DNA of 64,000 bases from Chamaelirium japonicum (Eukaryota > Streptophyta > Magnoliopsida > Liliales > Melanthiaceae): assembly GCA_947650365.1 (NCBI GenBank), contig OX393549.1:28425209-28489208 (forward strand), written 5' to 3'. Position 1 is the first letter of the stretch. Every line of letters begins with the position of its first letter. Positions 26,186 to 40,373 of the stretch are shown here, one piece after another. The translations under genes and the position numbers were made by a program. The notes below the pieces were generated by a model. That model was not told where the DNA came from and searched no databases. It saw only the letters and a program-made list of their open reading frames with translations.

Positions 26186-27251
26186 ACGAATGAATTAGAA
26201 TGGATACATTCGTGCGAATGAATTAGAATGGATACATTCGTGCGAAAGAATTAGAATAGATCTTATGAATGAATTAGAATGGATCCTATGAATGAATTAG
26301 AATGGATCGTGCGAATGAATTAGAATGGATCGTACGAATGAATTAGAATGGATCGTGCTAATGAATTAGAATTGATCGAACGAATGAATTAGCATGGATC
26401 GTGCTAATGAATTAGAATGGATCGTACGAATGAATTAGAATGGATCAAATGAATGAATTAGAATGGTTACATTCATGCGAATAAATTAGAATGGATCGTA
26501 CGAATGGATTAGAATGGATCGTACGAATGGATTAGAATGGATACATTCGAGCGAATGAATTAGAATGGATCGTACGAATGAATTAGACTGGATCATACGA
26601 ATGAGTAAGAATGGACGTACGAATGAAATAGAATAGATTGTACGAATGAATTAGAATAGATTCGTACGAATGAATTAGAATGGATCGTACGAATGAATTA
26701 GAATGGATCATACGAATTAATTAGAATGGATCGTACGAATGAATTAGAATGGATCGTACGAATGAATTAGAATGGATACATTCGTGCGAATGAATTAGAA
26801 TGGATCGGACGAATGAATTAGAATAGATCGTACGAATGAATTAGAATGGATCGTACGAATGGATTAGAATGGATACACTTGTGCGAATGAATTAGAATGG
26901 ATTGTATGAATGAATTACAATGGATCGTACGAATGAATTAGAATGGATCGTACGAATGAATTGGAATGGATTGTACGAATGGATTAGAATGGATTGTACG
27001 AATGAATTAGAATGGATCCTACGAATGAATTAGAATGGATCGTGTGAAAGAATAAGAATGAATTGTATGAATGAATTAGAATGGATCGTATGAATGAATT
27101 AGAATGGATCCTGCGAATGAATTAGAATTGATCGAACGAATGAATTAGCATGGATCGTGCTAATGAATTAGAATGGAACGTACGAATGAATTAGAATGGA
27201 TCGGGCGAAAGAATTAGAATGGATTGTATGAATGAATTAGAATGAATTGGT
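26186..27251 (+). repeat. Satellite block 35 (+)
   Basis: About 1.07 kb mixing the TGCTAATG subfamily (26345-26400 and 27115-27175), GATCAAATG / GGTTACATTC (about 26445) and CGAGCG 28-mer (26547). It ends at GAATGAATTGGTACAATCC, a mutated form of the GAATTCG switch. Confidence 0.9.
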
Positions 27252-28281
27252 ACAATCCATTCGAATTCATTCGCACGATCCATTCTAATTCATTCATACG
27301 ATCCATTCTAATTCATTCATACAATCCATTCTAATTCTTTCACACGATCCATTCTAATTCATTCGTAGGATCCATTCTAATTCATTCGTACAATCCATTC
27401 TAATCCATTCGTACGATCCATTCTAATTCATTCATACGATCCATTCTAATTCATTCATACAATCCATTCTAATTCAGTCGCATGAATGTATCCATTTTAA
27501 TCCATTCATACGATCCATTCTAATTCATTCGTAAGATCCATTCTAATTCATTCGTACGATCCATTCTAATTTATTCATACGATCCATTCTAATTCATTCG
27601 TCCGATCCATTCTAATTCATTCGCACGAATGTATCCATTCTAATTCATTCGTACAATCCATTCTATTTCATTCGTACGATCCATTCTTACTCATTCGTAT
27701 GATCCATTCTAATTCATTCGTATGATCCATTCTAATTCATTCGTACGATCCATTCTAATTCATTCATACGATCCATTCTAATTCATTCGCACGATCCATT
27801 CTAATTCATTCATACGATCCATTCTAATTCATTCATACGATCCATTCTAATTCATTCCTACAATCCATTCTAATTCAGTCGCCCGATCCATTCTAATTCA
27901 TTCATATGATCCATTCTATTCGAATGGATCATGCGATCCATTCGAATTCATTCGCACGATCCATTCTAATTCATTCATACGATCCATTCTAATTCATTCA
28001 TACAATGCATTCTAATTCTTTCACACGATCCATTCTTATTCATTCGTACGATCCATTCTAATTCATTCGTACAATCCATTCTATTTCATTTGTACGATCC
28101 ATTCTTACTCATTCGTATGATCCATTCAAATTCATTCGTACGATCCATTCTAATTCATTTGTACGATCCATTCTAATTCTTTCACACGATCCATTCTAAT
28201 TCATTCGTAGGATCCATTCTAATTCATACATACAATCTATTCTAATTCATTCGTACGATCCATTCTAATTCATTCGTACGA
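27252..28281 (-). repeat. Satellite block 36 (-) with micro-inversion
   Basis: At about 27918-27945 TTCGAATGGATC faces GATCCATTCGAA around ATGC, a small palindromic flip. The block exits at the 12-bp palindrome GTACGATCGTAC (28276-28287), the same form as 16085, followed by a similar run (GGAATGAATTAG), so this switch is duplicated 12.2 kb apart. Confidence 0.9.
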
Positions 28282-29374
28282 TCGTACGAATGAATTAGAA
28301 TGGATCATACGGAATGAATTAGAATGGATTGTATGAATGAATTAGAATGGATCGTACGAATGAATTAGAATGGATCATACGAATGAGTAAGAATGGATCG
28401 TACGAATGAAATAGAATGGATTGTACGAATGAATTAGAATGGATCGTACAAATGAATTAGAATGGATCGTACGAATGAATTAGAATGGATCATACGAATG
28501 AATTAGAATGGATCGTGTGAAAGTATTAGAATGGATTGTATGAATGAATTAGAATAGATCGTATGAATGAATTAGAATGGATCGTACGAATGAATTAGAA
28601 TGGATCGTACGAATGAACTAGAATGGATACATTCGTGCGAATGAATTAGAATGGATCGTACGAAGGAATTAGAATGGATCGTACGAATGAATTAGAATGG
28701 ATCGTACGAATGAATTAGAATAGATCGTACGAATGAATTAGAATGGATCGTACGAAGGAATTAGAATGGATCGTACGAATGAATTAGAATGGATATATTC
28801 GTGCAAATGAATTAGAATGGATCGTATGAATGTATTAGAATGGATCGTATGAATGAATTAGAATGGATTCGTACGAATGAATTAGAATGGATACATTCGT
28901 GCGAATGAATTAGAATGGATCGTACCAATGAGTAAGAATGGATCGTACGAATGAATAGAATGGATCGTATGAATGAATTAGAATGGATACATTCGTGTGA
29001 ATGAATTAGAATGGATCGTATGAATGAATTAGAATAGATTTTGTGAATGAATTAGAACTGATCGTACGAATGAATTAGAATGGATACATTCGTGCGAATG
29101 AATTAGAATGGATTGTATGAATGAATTAGAATGGATCCTATGAATGAATTAGAATGGATCGTACGAATGAATTAGAATGGATCGTACGAATGAATTAGAA
29201 TGGATCTTACGAATGAAATAGAATAAATTGTACGAATGAACTAGAATGGATTCGTACGAATGAATTAGAATGGATACATTCGTGCGAATGAATTAGAATG
29301 GATCGTACCAATGAGTAAGAATGGATTGTACGAATGAAATAGAATGGATTGTGCGAATGAATTAGAATGGATCG
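28282..29374 (+). repeat. Satellite block 37 (+)
   Basis: Includes R long-arm variants (GATATATTCGTGC, TATTAG, about 28790-28840), then D short-arm terminal variants. It ends at GGATCGCACGAATGTATCC like D1 and D3. Confidence 0.9.
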
Positions 29375-29822
29375 CACGAATGTATCCATTCTAATTCATT
29401 CGTACGATCCATTCTAATTCAATCGTACGATCCATTCTAATTCATTCGTATGATCCATTCTAATTAATTCGTATGATCCATTCTAATTCATTTGTACGAT
29501 CCATTCTAATTCATTCTTACAATCCATTCTAATTCATTCGTACGATCCATTCTAATTCACTCATACGATCCATTCTAATACATTCATACGATCCATTCTA
29601 ATTCATTTGCACGAATATATCCATTCTAATTCATTCGTACGATCCATTCTAATTCCTTCGTACGATCCATTCTAATTCATTCGTACAATCTATTCTAATT
29701 CATTCGTACGATCCATTCTAATTCATTCGTACGATCCATTCTAATTCTTTCGTACGATCCATTTTAATTCATTCGTACGATCCATTCTAATTCATTCGTA
29801 CAATCTATTCTAATTCATTCGT
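29375..29822 (-). repeat. Satellite block 38 (-)
   Basis: D long-arm end series (CACTCATACG, AATACATTC, TTTGCACGAATATATCC at about 29600) and the D start signature at its exit. Blocks 33-34 and 37-38 are paralogous. Confidence 0.9.
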
Positions 29823-30207
29823 ACGAATGGATACATTCGTGTGAATGAATTAAAATGGATCGTACGAATAAGTAAGAATGGATCATACGAATGAAATAGA
29901 ATGGATTGCATGAATGAATTAGAATGGATCGTACGAATGAATTAGAATGGATCGTACGAATGAATTAGAATGGATCGTACGAATGAATTAGAATAGATCG
30001 TACGAATGAATTAGAATGGATCGTACGAAGGAATTAGAATGGATAGTACGAATGAATTAGAATGGATCGTGCTAATGAATTAGAATTGATCGAACGAATG
30101 GATTAGCATGGATCGTGCTAATGAATTAGATTGGAACGTACGAATGAATTAGAATGGATCGTGTGAAAGAATTAGAATGGATTGTATGAATGAATTAGAA
30201 TGAATTC
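29823..30207 (+). repeat. Satellite block 39 (+)
   Basis: Starts with GGATACATTCGTGTG and AAGTAAG, GAAATAG (D start), then joins the TGCTAATG subfamily at 30065 and ends in GAATGAATTCGTACGATCC. Confidence 0.9.
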
Positions 30208-31007
30208 GTACGATCCATTCGAATTCATTCTCACGATCCATTCTAATTCATTCATATGATCCATTCTAATTCATTCATACAAACCATTCTAATTCTTTCA
30301 CACGATCGATTTTAATTCATTCGTAGGATCCATTCTAATTCATTCGTACAATCTATTCTATTTCATTCGTATGATCCATTCTTAATCATTCGTATGATCC
30401 ATTCTAATTCATTCGGACGAATGTATCCATTCTAATTTATTCGTACGATCTATTCTAATTCATTCGTACGATCCATTCAAATTCATTCGTATGATCTATT
30501 CTAATTCATTCGTACGATCCATTCTAATTTCATTCGTACGATCCATTCTAATTCATTCGCTCGAATGTATCCATTCTAATCCATTCGTACGATCCATTCT
30601 AATCCATTCGTACGATCCATTCTAATTCATTCGCATGAATGTAACCATTCTAATTCATTCATTTGATCCATTCTAATTCATTCGTACGATCCATTCTAAT
30701 TCATTCGTCCGATCCATTCTAATTAATTCGCACGAATGTATCCATTCTAATTCATTCGTACGATCCATTCTAATTCATTCGTACGATCCATTCTAATTCA
30801 TTCGTAAGATCCATTCTAATTCATTCGTACGATCCATTCTAATTCATTCATATAATCCATTCTAATTCTTTCACACGATCCATTCTAATTCATTCGTACG
30901 ATCCATTCTAATTCATTCGTGCAATCCATTCTATTTCATTCGTACGATCCATTCTTACTCATTCGTACGATCCATTCTAATTCATTCACACGAATGTATC
31001 CATTCGT
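30208..31007 (-). repeat. Satellite block 40 (-)
   Basis: Carries a minus copy of the conserved module at about 30350-30450 and, near 30645, ATGAATGTAACC with CATTTGATCC. Its end resembles R short arms. Confidence 0.9.
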
Positions 31008-31180
31008 ACGAATGAATTAGAATAGATTGTACGAATGAATTAGAATGGATCATACGAATGAATTAGAATGGATCGTACGAATGAATTAGAATGGATCGTA
31101 CGAATGAATTAGAATAGATCGTACGAATGAATTAGAATGGATCGTACGAAGGAATTAGAATGGATCGTACGAATGAATTA
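31008..31180 (+). repeat. Satellite block 41 (+), start of an aborted R unit
   Basis: Begins like R1 but stops after about seven monomers at GAATTAGTACGATCC. The preceding about 170 bp and this switch are repeated 377 bp downstream, where the full R1 unit begins. Confidence 0.9.
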
Positions 31181-31384
31181 GTACGATCCATTCTAATTCC
31201 TTCGTACGATCCATTCTAATTCATTTATACAATCCATTCTAATTCTTTCACACGATCCATTCTAATTCATTCGTACGATCCATTCTAATTCATTCGTGCA
31301 ATCCATTCTATTTCATTCGTACGATCCATTCTTACTCATTCGTACGATCCATTCTAATTCATTCACACGAATGTATCCATTCGT
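31181..31384 (-). repeat. Satellite block 42 (-)
   Basis: Second copy of the short-arm end (CTTTCACACGATCC, CGTGCAATCC, TTACTC, CACACGAATGTATCC). It leads into R1 through CATTCGTACGAATG at 31378-31391. Confidence 0.9.
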
Positions 31385-34300
31385 ACGAATGAATTAGAAT
31401 AGATTGTACGAATGAATTAGAATGGATCGTACGAATGAATTAGAATGGATCGTACGAAGGAATTAGAATGGATCGTACGAATGAATTAGAATGGATCGTA
31501 CGAATGAATTAGAATAGATCGTACGAATGAATTAGAATGGATCGTACGAAGGAATTAGAATGGATCGTACGAATGAATTAGAATGGATATATTCGTGCAA
31601 ATGAATTAGATTGGATCGTATGAATGTATTAGAATGGATCGTATGAGTGAATTAGAATGGATCGTACGAATGAATTAGAATGGATTGTATGAATGAATTA
31701 TAATGGATCGTACGAATGAATTAGAATGGATCGTGTGAATGAATTAGAATGGATCGGACGAATGAATTAGAATGGATCGTACGAATGAATTAGAATGGAT
31801 CGTACGAATGAATTAGAATGGATCGTACGAATAAATTAGAATGGATACATTCGTCCGAATGAATTAGAATGGATCATACGAATGAGTAAAAATGGATCGT
31901 ACGAATGAAATAGAATAGATTGTACGAATGAATTAGAATGGATCGTACGAATGAATTAGAATGGATCGTACGAATGAATTAGAATGGATCGTGCGAATGA
32001 ATTCGAATGGATCGTACGAATGAATTAGAATGGATACCTTTGTGCAAATGAATTATAATGGATCGTATGAATGAATTAGAATGGATCGTATGAGTGAATT
32101 AGAACGGATAGTACGAATGAAGTAGAATGGATCGTATGAATGAATTAGAATGGATACATTCGTGCGAATGAATTAGAATGGATCGTATGAATGAAATAGA
32201 ATAGATTGTGCGAATGAATTAGAATGGATCGTACGAATGAATTTGAATGGATACATTCGTGCAAATAAATTAGAATGGATCGTACGAATGAATTAGAATG
32301 TATCGTACGAATGGATTAGAATGGATCCTACGAATGGATTATAATGGATACCTTTGTGCATATGAATTAGAATGGATCGTATGAATGAATTAGAATGGAT
32401 CGTAGAATGGATCGTACGAATGAATTAGAATGAATTAGAATGGATAGTACGAATGAATTAGAATAGATCATAGGAATGAATTAAAATGGATCGTGCAAAT
32501 GAATTAGAATGGATACATTCGTGCGAATGAACTAGAATGGATCGAACGAATGAATTAGAATGGATCGTACAAATGAGTAAGAATGAATCGTACGAATGAA
32601 ATAGAATAGATCGTACGAATGAATTAGAATGGATCGTACGAAGGAATTAGAATGGATCGTACGAATGAATTAGAATGGATATATTCGTGCAAATGAATTA
32701 GAATGGATCGTATGAATGTATTAGAATAGATCGTATGAGTGAATTAGAATGGATCGTACGAATGAATTAGAATGGATCGTATAAATGAATTAGAATGGAT
32801 ACATTCGTGTGAATGAATTAGAATGGATTGTATGAATGAATTAGAATAGATTTTGTGAATGAATTAGAACTGATCGTACGAATGAATTAGAATGGATACA
32901 TTCGTGCGAATGAATTAGAATGAATTAGAATGGATCGGACGAATGAATTAGAATGGATCGTACGAATGAATTAGAATGGATCAAATGAATGAATTAGAAT
33001 GGTTACATTCATGCGAATGAATTAGAATGGATCGTACGAGTGGATTAGAATGGATCGTACGAATGGATTAGAATGGATATATTCGTGCGAATGAATTAGA
33101 ATGGATCATGCGAATGAGTAAGAATGGATCGTACGAATGAAATAGAATGGATTATACGAATGAATTAGAATGGATCGTGCGAATGAATTTGAATGGATCG
33201 TACGAATGAATTAGAATAAATCGTGCTAATGAATTTGAATTGATCATACGAATGAAATAGAATGGATTGTACGAATGATTTAGAATGGATCGTACGAATG
33301 AATTAGAATGGATTGTACGAATGATTTAGAATGGATACATTCGTGCGAATGAATTAGAATGGATCATACGAATGAGTAAGAATGGATTGTACGAATGAAA
33401 TAGAATGGATTGTACGAATGAATTAGAATGGATTCGTACGAATGAATTAGAATGGATATATTCGTGCGATCCATTCTAATTCATTCATACGATCTATTCT
33501 AATTCATTCATACAATCCATTCTAATTCTTTCACACGATCCATTCTAATTCATTCGTACGATCCATTCTAATTCATTCGCACAATCCATTCTATTTCATT
33601 CGTACGATCCATTCTTACTCATTAGTACCATCCATTCTAATTCATTCGCACGAATGTATCCATTCTAATTCATTCGTACGAATCCATTCTAATTCATTCG
33701 TACAATCTATTCTATTTCATTCGTACGATCCATTCTTACTCATTCGTATGATCTATTCTAATTCATTCAGACGAATGTATCCATTCTAATTTATTGGTAC
33801 GATCCATTCTAATTCATTCGTACGATCCATTCTAATTCATTCGTACGATCTATTCTAATTCATTCGTCCGATCCATTCTAATTCATTCGCACGAATGTAT
33901 CTATTCTAATTCATTCGTACGATCCATTCTAATTCATTCGTACGATCCATTCTAATTCATTCGTAAGATCCATTCTAATTCATTCGTACGATCCATTCTA
34001 GTTCATTCGTACGATCCATTCTAATTCCTTCGTACGATCCATTCTAGTTCATTCGTACGATCCATTCTAATTCATTCGTACGATCCATTCTAATTCCTTC
34101 GTACGATCCATTCTAATTCATTCGTACAATCCATTCTAATTCATTTGCGCAATCTATTCTAAATCATTCGTACGATCCATTCTAATTCATTCGTACGATC
34201 CATTCTAATTCATTCGCACGATCCATTCTAATTCATTCGCGCAATCTATTCTATTTCATTCGCACGATCCACTCTAATTCATTCGTATGATCCATTCTAA

Positions 34301-34613
34301 TTCTTTCACATGATCCATTCTAATTCATTCGTATGATCCATTCTAATTCATTCGTACGATCTATTCTAATTCATTCGTACGATCCATTCTAATTCATTCG
34401 TACGATCCATTCTAATTCCTTCGTACGATCCATTCTAATTCATTTATACAATCCATTCTAATTCTTTCACACGATCCATTCTAATTCATTCGTACGATCC
34501 ATTCTAATTCATTCGTGCAATCCATTCTATTTCATTCGTATGATCCATTCTTACTCATTCGTACGATCCATTCTAATCCATTCACACGAATGTATCCATT
34601 CGTACGAATGAAT
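31385..34613. repeat. Higher-order repeat R1 (long arm + 31385-33465, short arm - 33466-34613)
   Basis: The 3,229-bp reference copy of the R orientation. Marker order in the long arm: GATATATTCGTGC (31585), CGTCCG (31852), GATACCTTTGTGCAAATG (32033), GAACGGATAG (32102), GATACCTTTGTGCATATG (32347), truncated monomer (32405), GATTTTGTGAATG (32848), GATCAAATG / GGTTACATTC (32970-33010). The arms meet at GGATATATTCGTGCGATCC. Neighbour R2 repeats this order. Confidence 0.88.
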
Positions 34614-37600
34614 TAGAATAGATTGTACGAATGAATTAGAATGGATCGTACGAATGAATTAGAATGGATCGTACGAAGGAATTAGAATGGATCGTACGAA
34701 TGAATTAGAATGGATCGTACGAATGAATTAGAATAGATTGTACGAATGAATTAGAATGGATCGTACAAAGGAATTAGAATGGATCGTACGAATGAATTAG
34801 AATGGATATATTCGTGCAAATGAATTAGAATGGATCGTATGAATGTATTAGAATGGATCGTATGAGTGAATTAGAATGGATCGTACGAATGAATTAGAAT
34901 GGATTGTATGAATGAATTATAATGGATCGTACGAATGAATTAGAATGGATCGTGTGAATGAATTAGAATGGATCGGACGAATGAATTAGAATGGATCGTA
35001 CGAATGAATTAGAATGGATCGTACGAATGAATTAGAATGGATCGTACGAATAAATTAGAATGGATACATTCGTCCGAATGAATTAGAATGGATCATACGA
35101 ATGAGTAAGAATGGATCGTACGAATGAAATAGAATAGATTGTACGAATGAATTAGAATGGATCGTACGAATGAATTAGAATGGATCGTACGAATGAATTA
35201 GAATGGATCGTGCGAATGAATTCGAATGGATCGTACGAATGAATTAGAATGGATACCTTTGTGCAAATGAATTATAATGGATCGTATGAATGAATTAGAA
35301 TGGATCGTATGAGTGAATTAGAACGGATAGTACGAATGAAGTAGAATGGATCGTATGAATGAATTAGAATTGATATATTCGTGCGAATGAATTAGAATGG
35401 ATCGTATGAATGAATTAGAATAGATTGTGCGAATAAATTAGAATGGATCGTACGAATAAATTAGAATGGATACATTCGTGCGAATAAATTAGAATGGATC
35501 GTACGAATGAATTAGAATGTATCGTACGAAGGGATTAGAATGGATCCTACGAATGGATTAGAATGGATACCTTTGTGCATATGAATTAGAATGGATCGTA
35601 TGAATGAATTAGAATGGATCGTAGAATGGATCGTACGAATGAATTAGAATGAATTAGAATGGATAGTACGAATGAATTAGAATAGATCATAGGAATGAAT
35701 TAAAATGGATCGTGCAAATGAATTAGAATGGATACATTCGTGCGAATGAATTAGAATGGATCGGACGAATGAATTAGAATGGATCGTACGAATGAGTAAG
35801 AATGAATCGTACGAATGAAATAGAATAGATCGTACGAATGAATTAGAATGGATCATACGAAGGAATTAGAATGGATCGTACGAATGAATTAGAATGGCTA
35901 TATTCGTGCAAATGAATTAGAATGGATCGTATGAATGTATTAGAATAGATCGTATGAGTGAATTAGAATGGATCGTACGAATGAATTAGAATGGATCGTA
36001 TGAATGAATTAGAATGGATACATTCGTGTGAATGAATTAGAATGGATCGTATGAATGAATTAGAATAGATTTTGTGAATGAATTAGAACTGATCGTACGA
36101 ATGAATTAGAATGGATACATTCGTGCGAATGAATTAGAATGTATCGGATGAATGAATTAGAATGGATCGTACGAATGAATTAGAATGGATCAAATGAATG
36201 AATTAGAATGGTTACATTCATGCGAATGAATTAGAATGGATCGTACGAATGGATTAGAATGGATCGTACGAATGGATTAGAATGGATACATTCGTGCGAA
36301 TGAATTAGAATGGATCATACGAATGAGTAAGAATGGATCGTACGAATGAAATAGAATGGATTGTACGAATGAATTAGAATGGATCGTGCGAATGAATTTG
36401 AATGGATCGTACGAATGAATTAGAATGGATCGTGCTAATGAATTAGAATTGATCATACGAATGAAATAGAATGGATTGTACGAATGATTTAGAATGGATC
36501 GTACGAATGAATTAGAATGGATCGTACGAATGATTTAGAATGGATACATTCGTGCGAATGAATTAGAATGGATCATACGAATGAGTAAGAATGGATCGTA
36601 CGAATGAAATAGAATAGATTGTACGAATGAATTAGAATGGATTCGTACGAATGAATTAGAATGGATATATTCGTGCGATCCATTCTAATTCATTCATACG
36701 ATCTATTCTAATTCATTCACACAATCCATTTTAATTCTTTCACACGATCCATTCTAATTCATTCGTACGATCCATTCTAATTCATTCGCACAATCCATTC
36801 TATTTCATTCGTATGATCCATTCTTACTCATTGGTACCATCCATTCTAATTCATTCGCACGAATGTATCCATTCTAATTCATTCGTACGAATCCATTCTA
36901 ATTCATTCGTACAATCTATTCTATTTCATTCGTACGATCCATTCTTACTCATTCGTACGATCCATTCTATGATCCATTCAAATTCATTCATACGATCCAT
37001 TATAATTCATATGCATAAAGGTATCCATTCTAATCCATTCGTAGGATTCATTCTAATCCATTCGTACGATACATTCTAATTCATTCGTACGATCCATTCT
37101 AATTTATTCGTACGAATGTATCCATTCTAATTCATTCGTACGATCCATTCTAATTCATTCGCACAATCTATTCTAATTCATTCATACGATCCATTCTAAT
37201 TCATTCGCACGAATGTATCCATTCTAATTCATTCATACGATCCATTCTACTTCATTCGTACTATCCGTTCTAATTCACTCATACGATCCATTCTAATTCA
37301 TTAACACGATCCATTCTAATTCATTTGCACAAAGGTATCCATTCTAATTCATTTGTACGATCCATTCGAATTCATTCGCACGATCCATTCTAATTCATTC
37401 GTACGATCCATTCTAATTCATTCGTACGATCCATTCTAATTCATTCGCACGATCCATTCTAATTCATTCGTACAATCTATTCTATTTCATTCGTACGATC
37501 CATTCTTACTCATTCGTATGATCCATTCTAATTCATTCGGACGAATGTATCCATTCTAATTTATTCGTACGATCCATTCTAATTCATTCGTACGATCCAT

Positions 37601-38372
37601 TCTAATTCATTCGTACGAACCATTCTAATTCATTCGTCCGATCCATTCTAATTCATTCGCCTGAATGTATCCATTCTAATTCATTCGTACGATCCATTCT
37701 AATTCATTCGTACGATCCATTCTAATTCATTCGTAAGATCCATTCTAATTCATTCGTACGATCCATTCTAGTTTATTCGTACGATCTATTCTAATTCCTT
37801 CGTACGATCCATTCTAGTTCATTCGTACGATCCATTCCAATTCATTCGTACGATCCATTCTAATTCCTTCGTACGATCCATTCTAATTCATTCGTACAAT
37901 CCATTCTAATTCATTCGCGCAATCTATTCTAATTCATTCGTACGATCCATTCTAATTCATTCGTACGATCCATTCTAATTCATTCGCACGATCCATTCTA
38001 ATTCATTTGCGCAATCTATTCTAATTCATTCGCACGATCCACTCTAATTCATTCGTACGATCCATTCTAATTCTTTCACACGATCCATTCTAATTCATTC
38101 GTATGATCCATTCTAATTCATTCGTACATCTATTCTAATTCATTCGTACGATCCATTCTAATTCATTCGTACGATCCATTCTAATTCCTTCGTACGCTCC
38201 ATTCTAATTCATTCATACAATCCATTCTAATTCTTTCACACGATCCATTCTAATTCATTCGTACGATCCATTCTTATTCATTCGTGCAATCCATTCTATT
38301 TCATTCGTACGATCCATTCTTACTCATTCGTACGATCCATTCTAATTCATTCACACGAATGTATCCATTCGT
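34614..38372. repeat. Higher-order repeat R2 (long arm + 34614-36675, short arm - 36676-38372) with D-like insertion
   Basis: The long arm matches R1 monomer for monomer with scattered substitutions. The short arm is about 550 bp longer than in R1 because a segment of D long-arm type lies between two TTACTCATTC units at about 36941 and 37502 (561 bp apart). Confidence 0.87.
36950..37510 (-). repeat. About 561-bp D-type long-arm fragment inside the R2 short arm
   Basis: Contains CATTCTATGATCC, ATATGCATAAAGG, GTAGGATTC, CTTCATTCGTACTATCCG and TTTGCACAAAGG in D long-arm order. The unusual CCATTATAATTCATATGC just inside it is shared with D1 near 46096, which makes a D1-like source likely. Confidence 0.75.
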
Positions 38373-38489
38373 ACGAATGAATTAGAATAGATTGTACGAA
38401 TGAATTAGAATGGATCGTACGAATGAATTAGAATGGATCGTACGAAGGAATTAGAATGGATCGTACGAATGAATTAGAATGGATCGTAC

Positions 38490-39145
38490 GAATGAATTAG
38501 AATAGATCGTACGAATGAATTAGAATGGATCGTACGAAGGAATTAGAATGGATCGTACAAATGAATTAGAATGGATATATTCGTGCAAATGAAATAGAAT
38601 GGATCATATGAATGTATTAGAATGGATCGTATGAGTGAATTAGAATGGATCGTACGAATGAATTAGAATGGATTGTATGAATGAATTAGAATGGATCGTA
38701 CGAATGAACTAGAATGGATCGTGTGAATGAATTAGAATGGATCGGACGAATGAATTAGAATTGATCGTACAAATGAATTAGAATGGATCGTACGAATGAA
38801 TTAGAATGGATCGTACGAATGAATTAGAATAGATCGTACGAATGAATTAGAATGGATCGTACGAAGGAATTAGAATGGATCGTACAAATGAATTAGAATG
38901 GATATATTCGTGCAAATGAAATAGAATGGATCGTATGAATGTATTAGAATGGATCGTATGAGTGAATTAGAATGGATCGTACGAATGAATTAGAATGGAT
39001 TGTATGAATGAATTAGAATGGATCGTATGAATGAACTAGAATGGATCGTGTGAATGAATTAGAATGGATCGTACGAATGAATTAGAATGGATCGTACGAA
39101 TGAATTAGAATGGATCGTACGAATAAATTAGAATGGATACATTCG
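38490..39145 (+). repeat. Tandem duplication of 327 bp within R3
   Basis: GATATATTCGTGC followed by AAATGAAATAG occurs at 38574 and 38901. The offset is 327 bp = thirteen 23-mers plus one 28-mer, so monomer phase is kept. Both copies share GTACAAATG and GAAATAG, variants not seen together in R1 or R2. The block limits are approximate. Confidence 0.85.
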
Positions 39146-39563
39146 TCCGAATGAATTAGAATGGATCATACGAATGAGTAAGAATGGATCGTACGAATGA
39201 AATAGAATAGATCGTGCGAATGAATTAGAATGGATCGTGCGAATGAATTAGAATGGATCGTACGAATGAATTAGAATGGATCGTACGAATGAATTAGAAT
39301 GGATCGTGCAAATGAATTCGAATGGATCGTACGAATGAATTAGAATGGATACCTTTGTGCAAATGAATTAGAATGGATCGTATGAATGAATGAGAATGGA
39401 TCGTATGAGTGAATTAGAACGGATAGTACGAATGAAGTAGAATGGATCGTATGAATGAATTAGAATGGATACATTCGTGCGAATGAATTAGAATGGATGT
39501 ATGAATGAATTAGAATAGATTGTGCGAATGAATTAGAATGGATCGTATGAATGAATTAGAATG

Positions 39564-40373
39564 GATACATTCGTACGAATAAATTAGAATGGATCGTACG
39601 AATGAATTAGAATGTATCGTACGAATGGATTAGAATGGATCCTATGAATGGATTAGAATGGATACCTTTGTGCATATGAATTATAATGGATCGTATGAAT
39701 GAATTTCAATGGATCGTAGAATGGATCGTACGAATGAATTAGAATGAATTAGAATGGATCGTACGAATGAATTAGTATAGATCACAGGAATGAATTAGAA
39801 TGGATCGTGCAAATGAATTAGAATGGATACATTCGTGCGAATGAATTAGAATGGATCGGACGAATGAATTAGAATGGATCGTACGAATGAGTAAGAATGG
39901 ATCGTACGAATGAAATAGAATAGATCGTACGAATGAATTAGAATGGATCGTATGAATTAATTAGAATGGATACATTCGTACGAATAAATTAGAATGGATC
40001 GTACGAATGAATTAGAATGTATCGTACGAATGGATTAGAATGGATCCTACGAATGGATTAGAATGGATACCTTTGTGCATATGAATTATAATGGATCGTA
40101 TGAATGAATTTGAATGGATCGTAGAATGGATCGTACGAATGAATTAGAATGAATTAGAATGGATCGTACGAATGAATTAGAATAGATCATAGGAATGAAT
40201 TAGAATGGATCGTGCAAATGAATTAGAATGGATACATTCGTGCGAATGAATTAGAATGGAGCGGACGAATGAATTAGAATTCATCGTACGAATGAGTAAG
40301 AATGGATCGTACGAATGAAATAGAATAGATCGTACGAATGAATTAGAATGGATCGTACGAAGGAATTAGAATG
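39564..40373 (+). repeat. Tandem duplication of 405 bp within R3
   Basis: GATACATTCGTACGAATAAATTAG is found at 39564 and 39969. Both copies then run through TGTATCG, GATACCTTTGTGCATATG, the truncated monomer and the 11-bp half-monomer insertion in identical order. The C/G difference in GAATTTCAATGG versus GAATTTGAATGG separates the copies. Confidence 0.85.

Larger units (their letters stand above)
1..31384. repeat. Zone I: mosaic of 42 short inverted blocks
   Basis: Blocks here average under 1 kb and lack one dominant long period. They contain the same variant monomers as the HORs further right, such as CATTTGATCC with its upstream ATGAATGTAACC, and TATGCACAAAGGTATCC, but in shuffled order and both orientations. 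Local duplications can be traced (offsets of 309 bp, 702 bp, about 2.07 kb, 4.85 kb and 7,546 bp). I infer an older or repeatedly rearranged part of the array. Confidence 0.8.
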
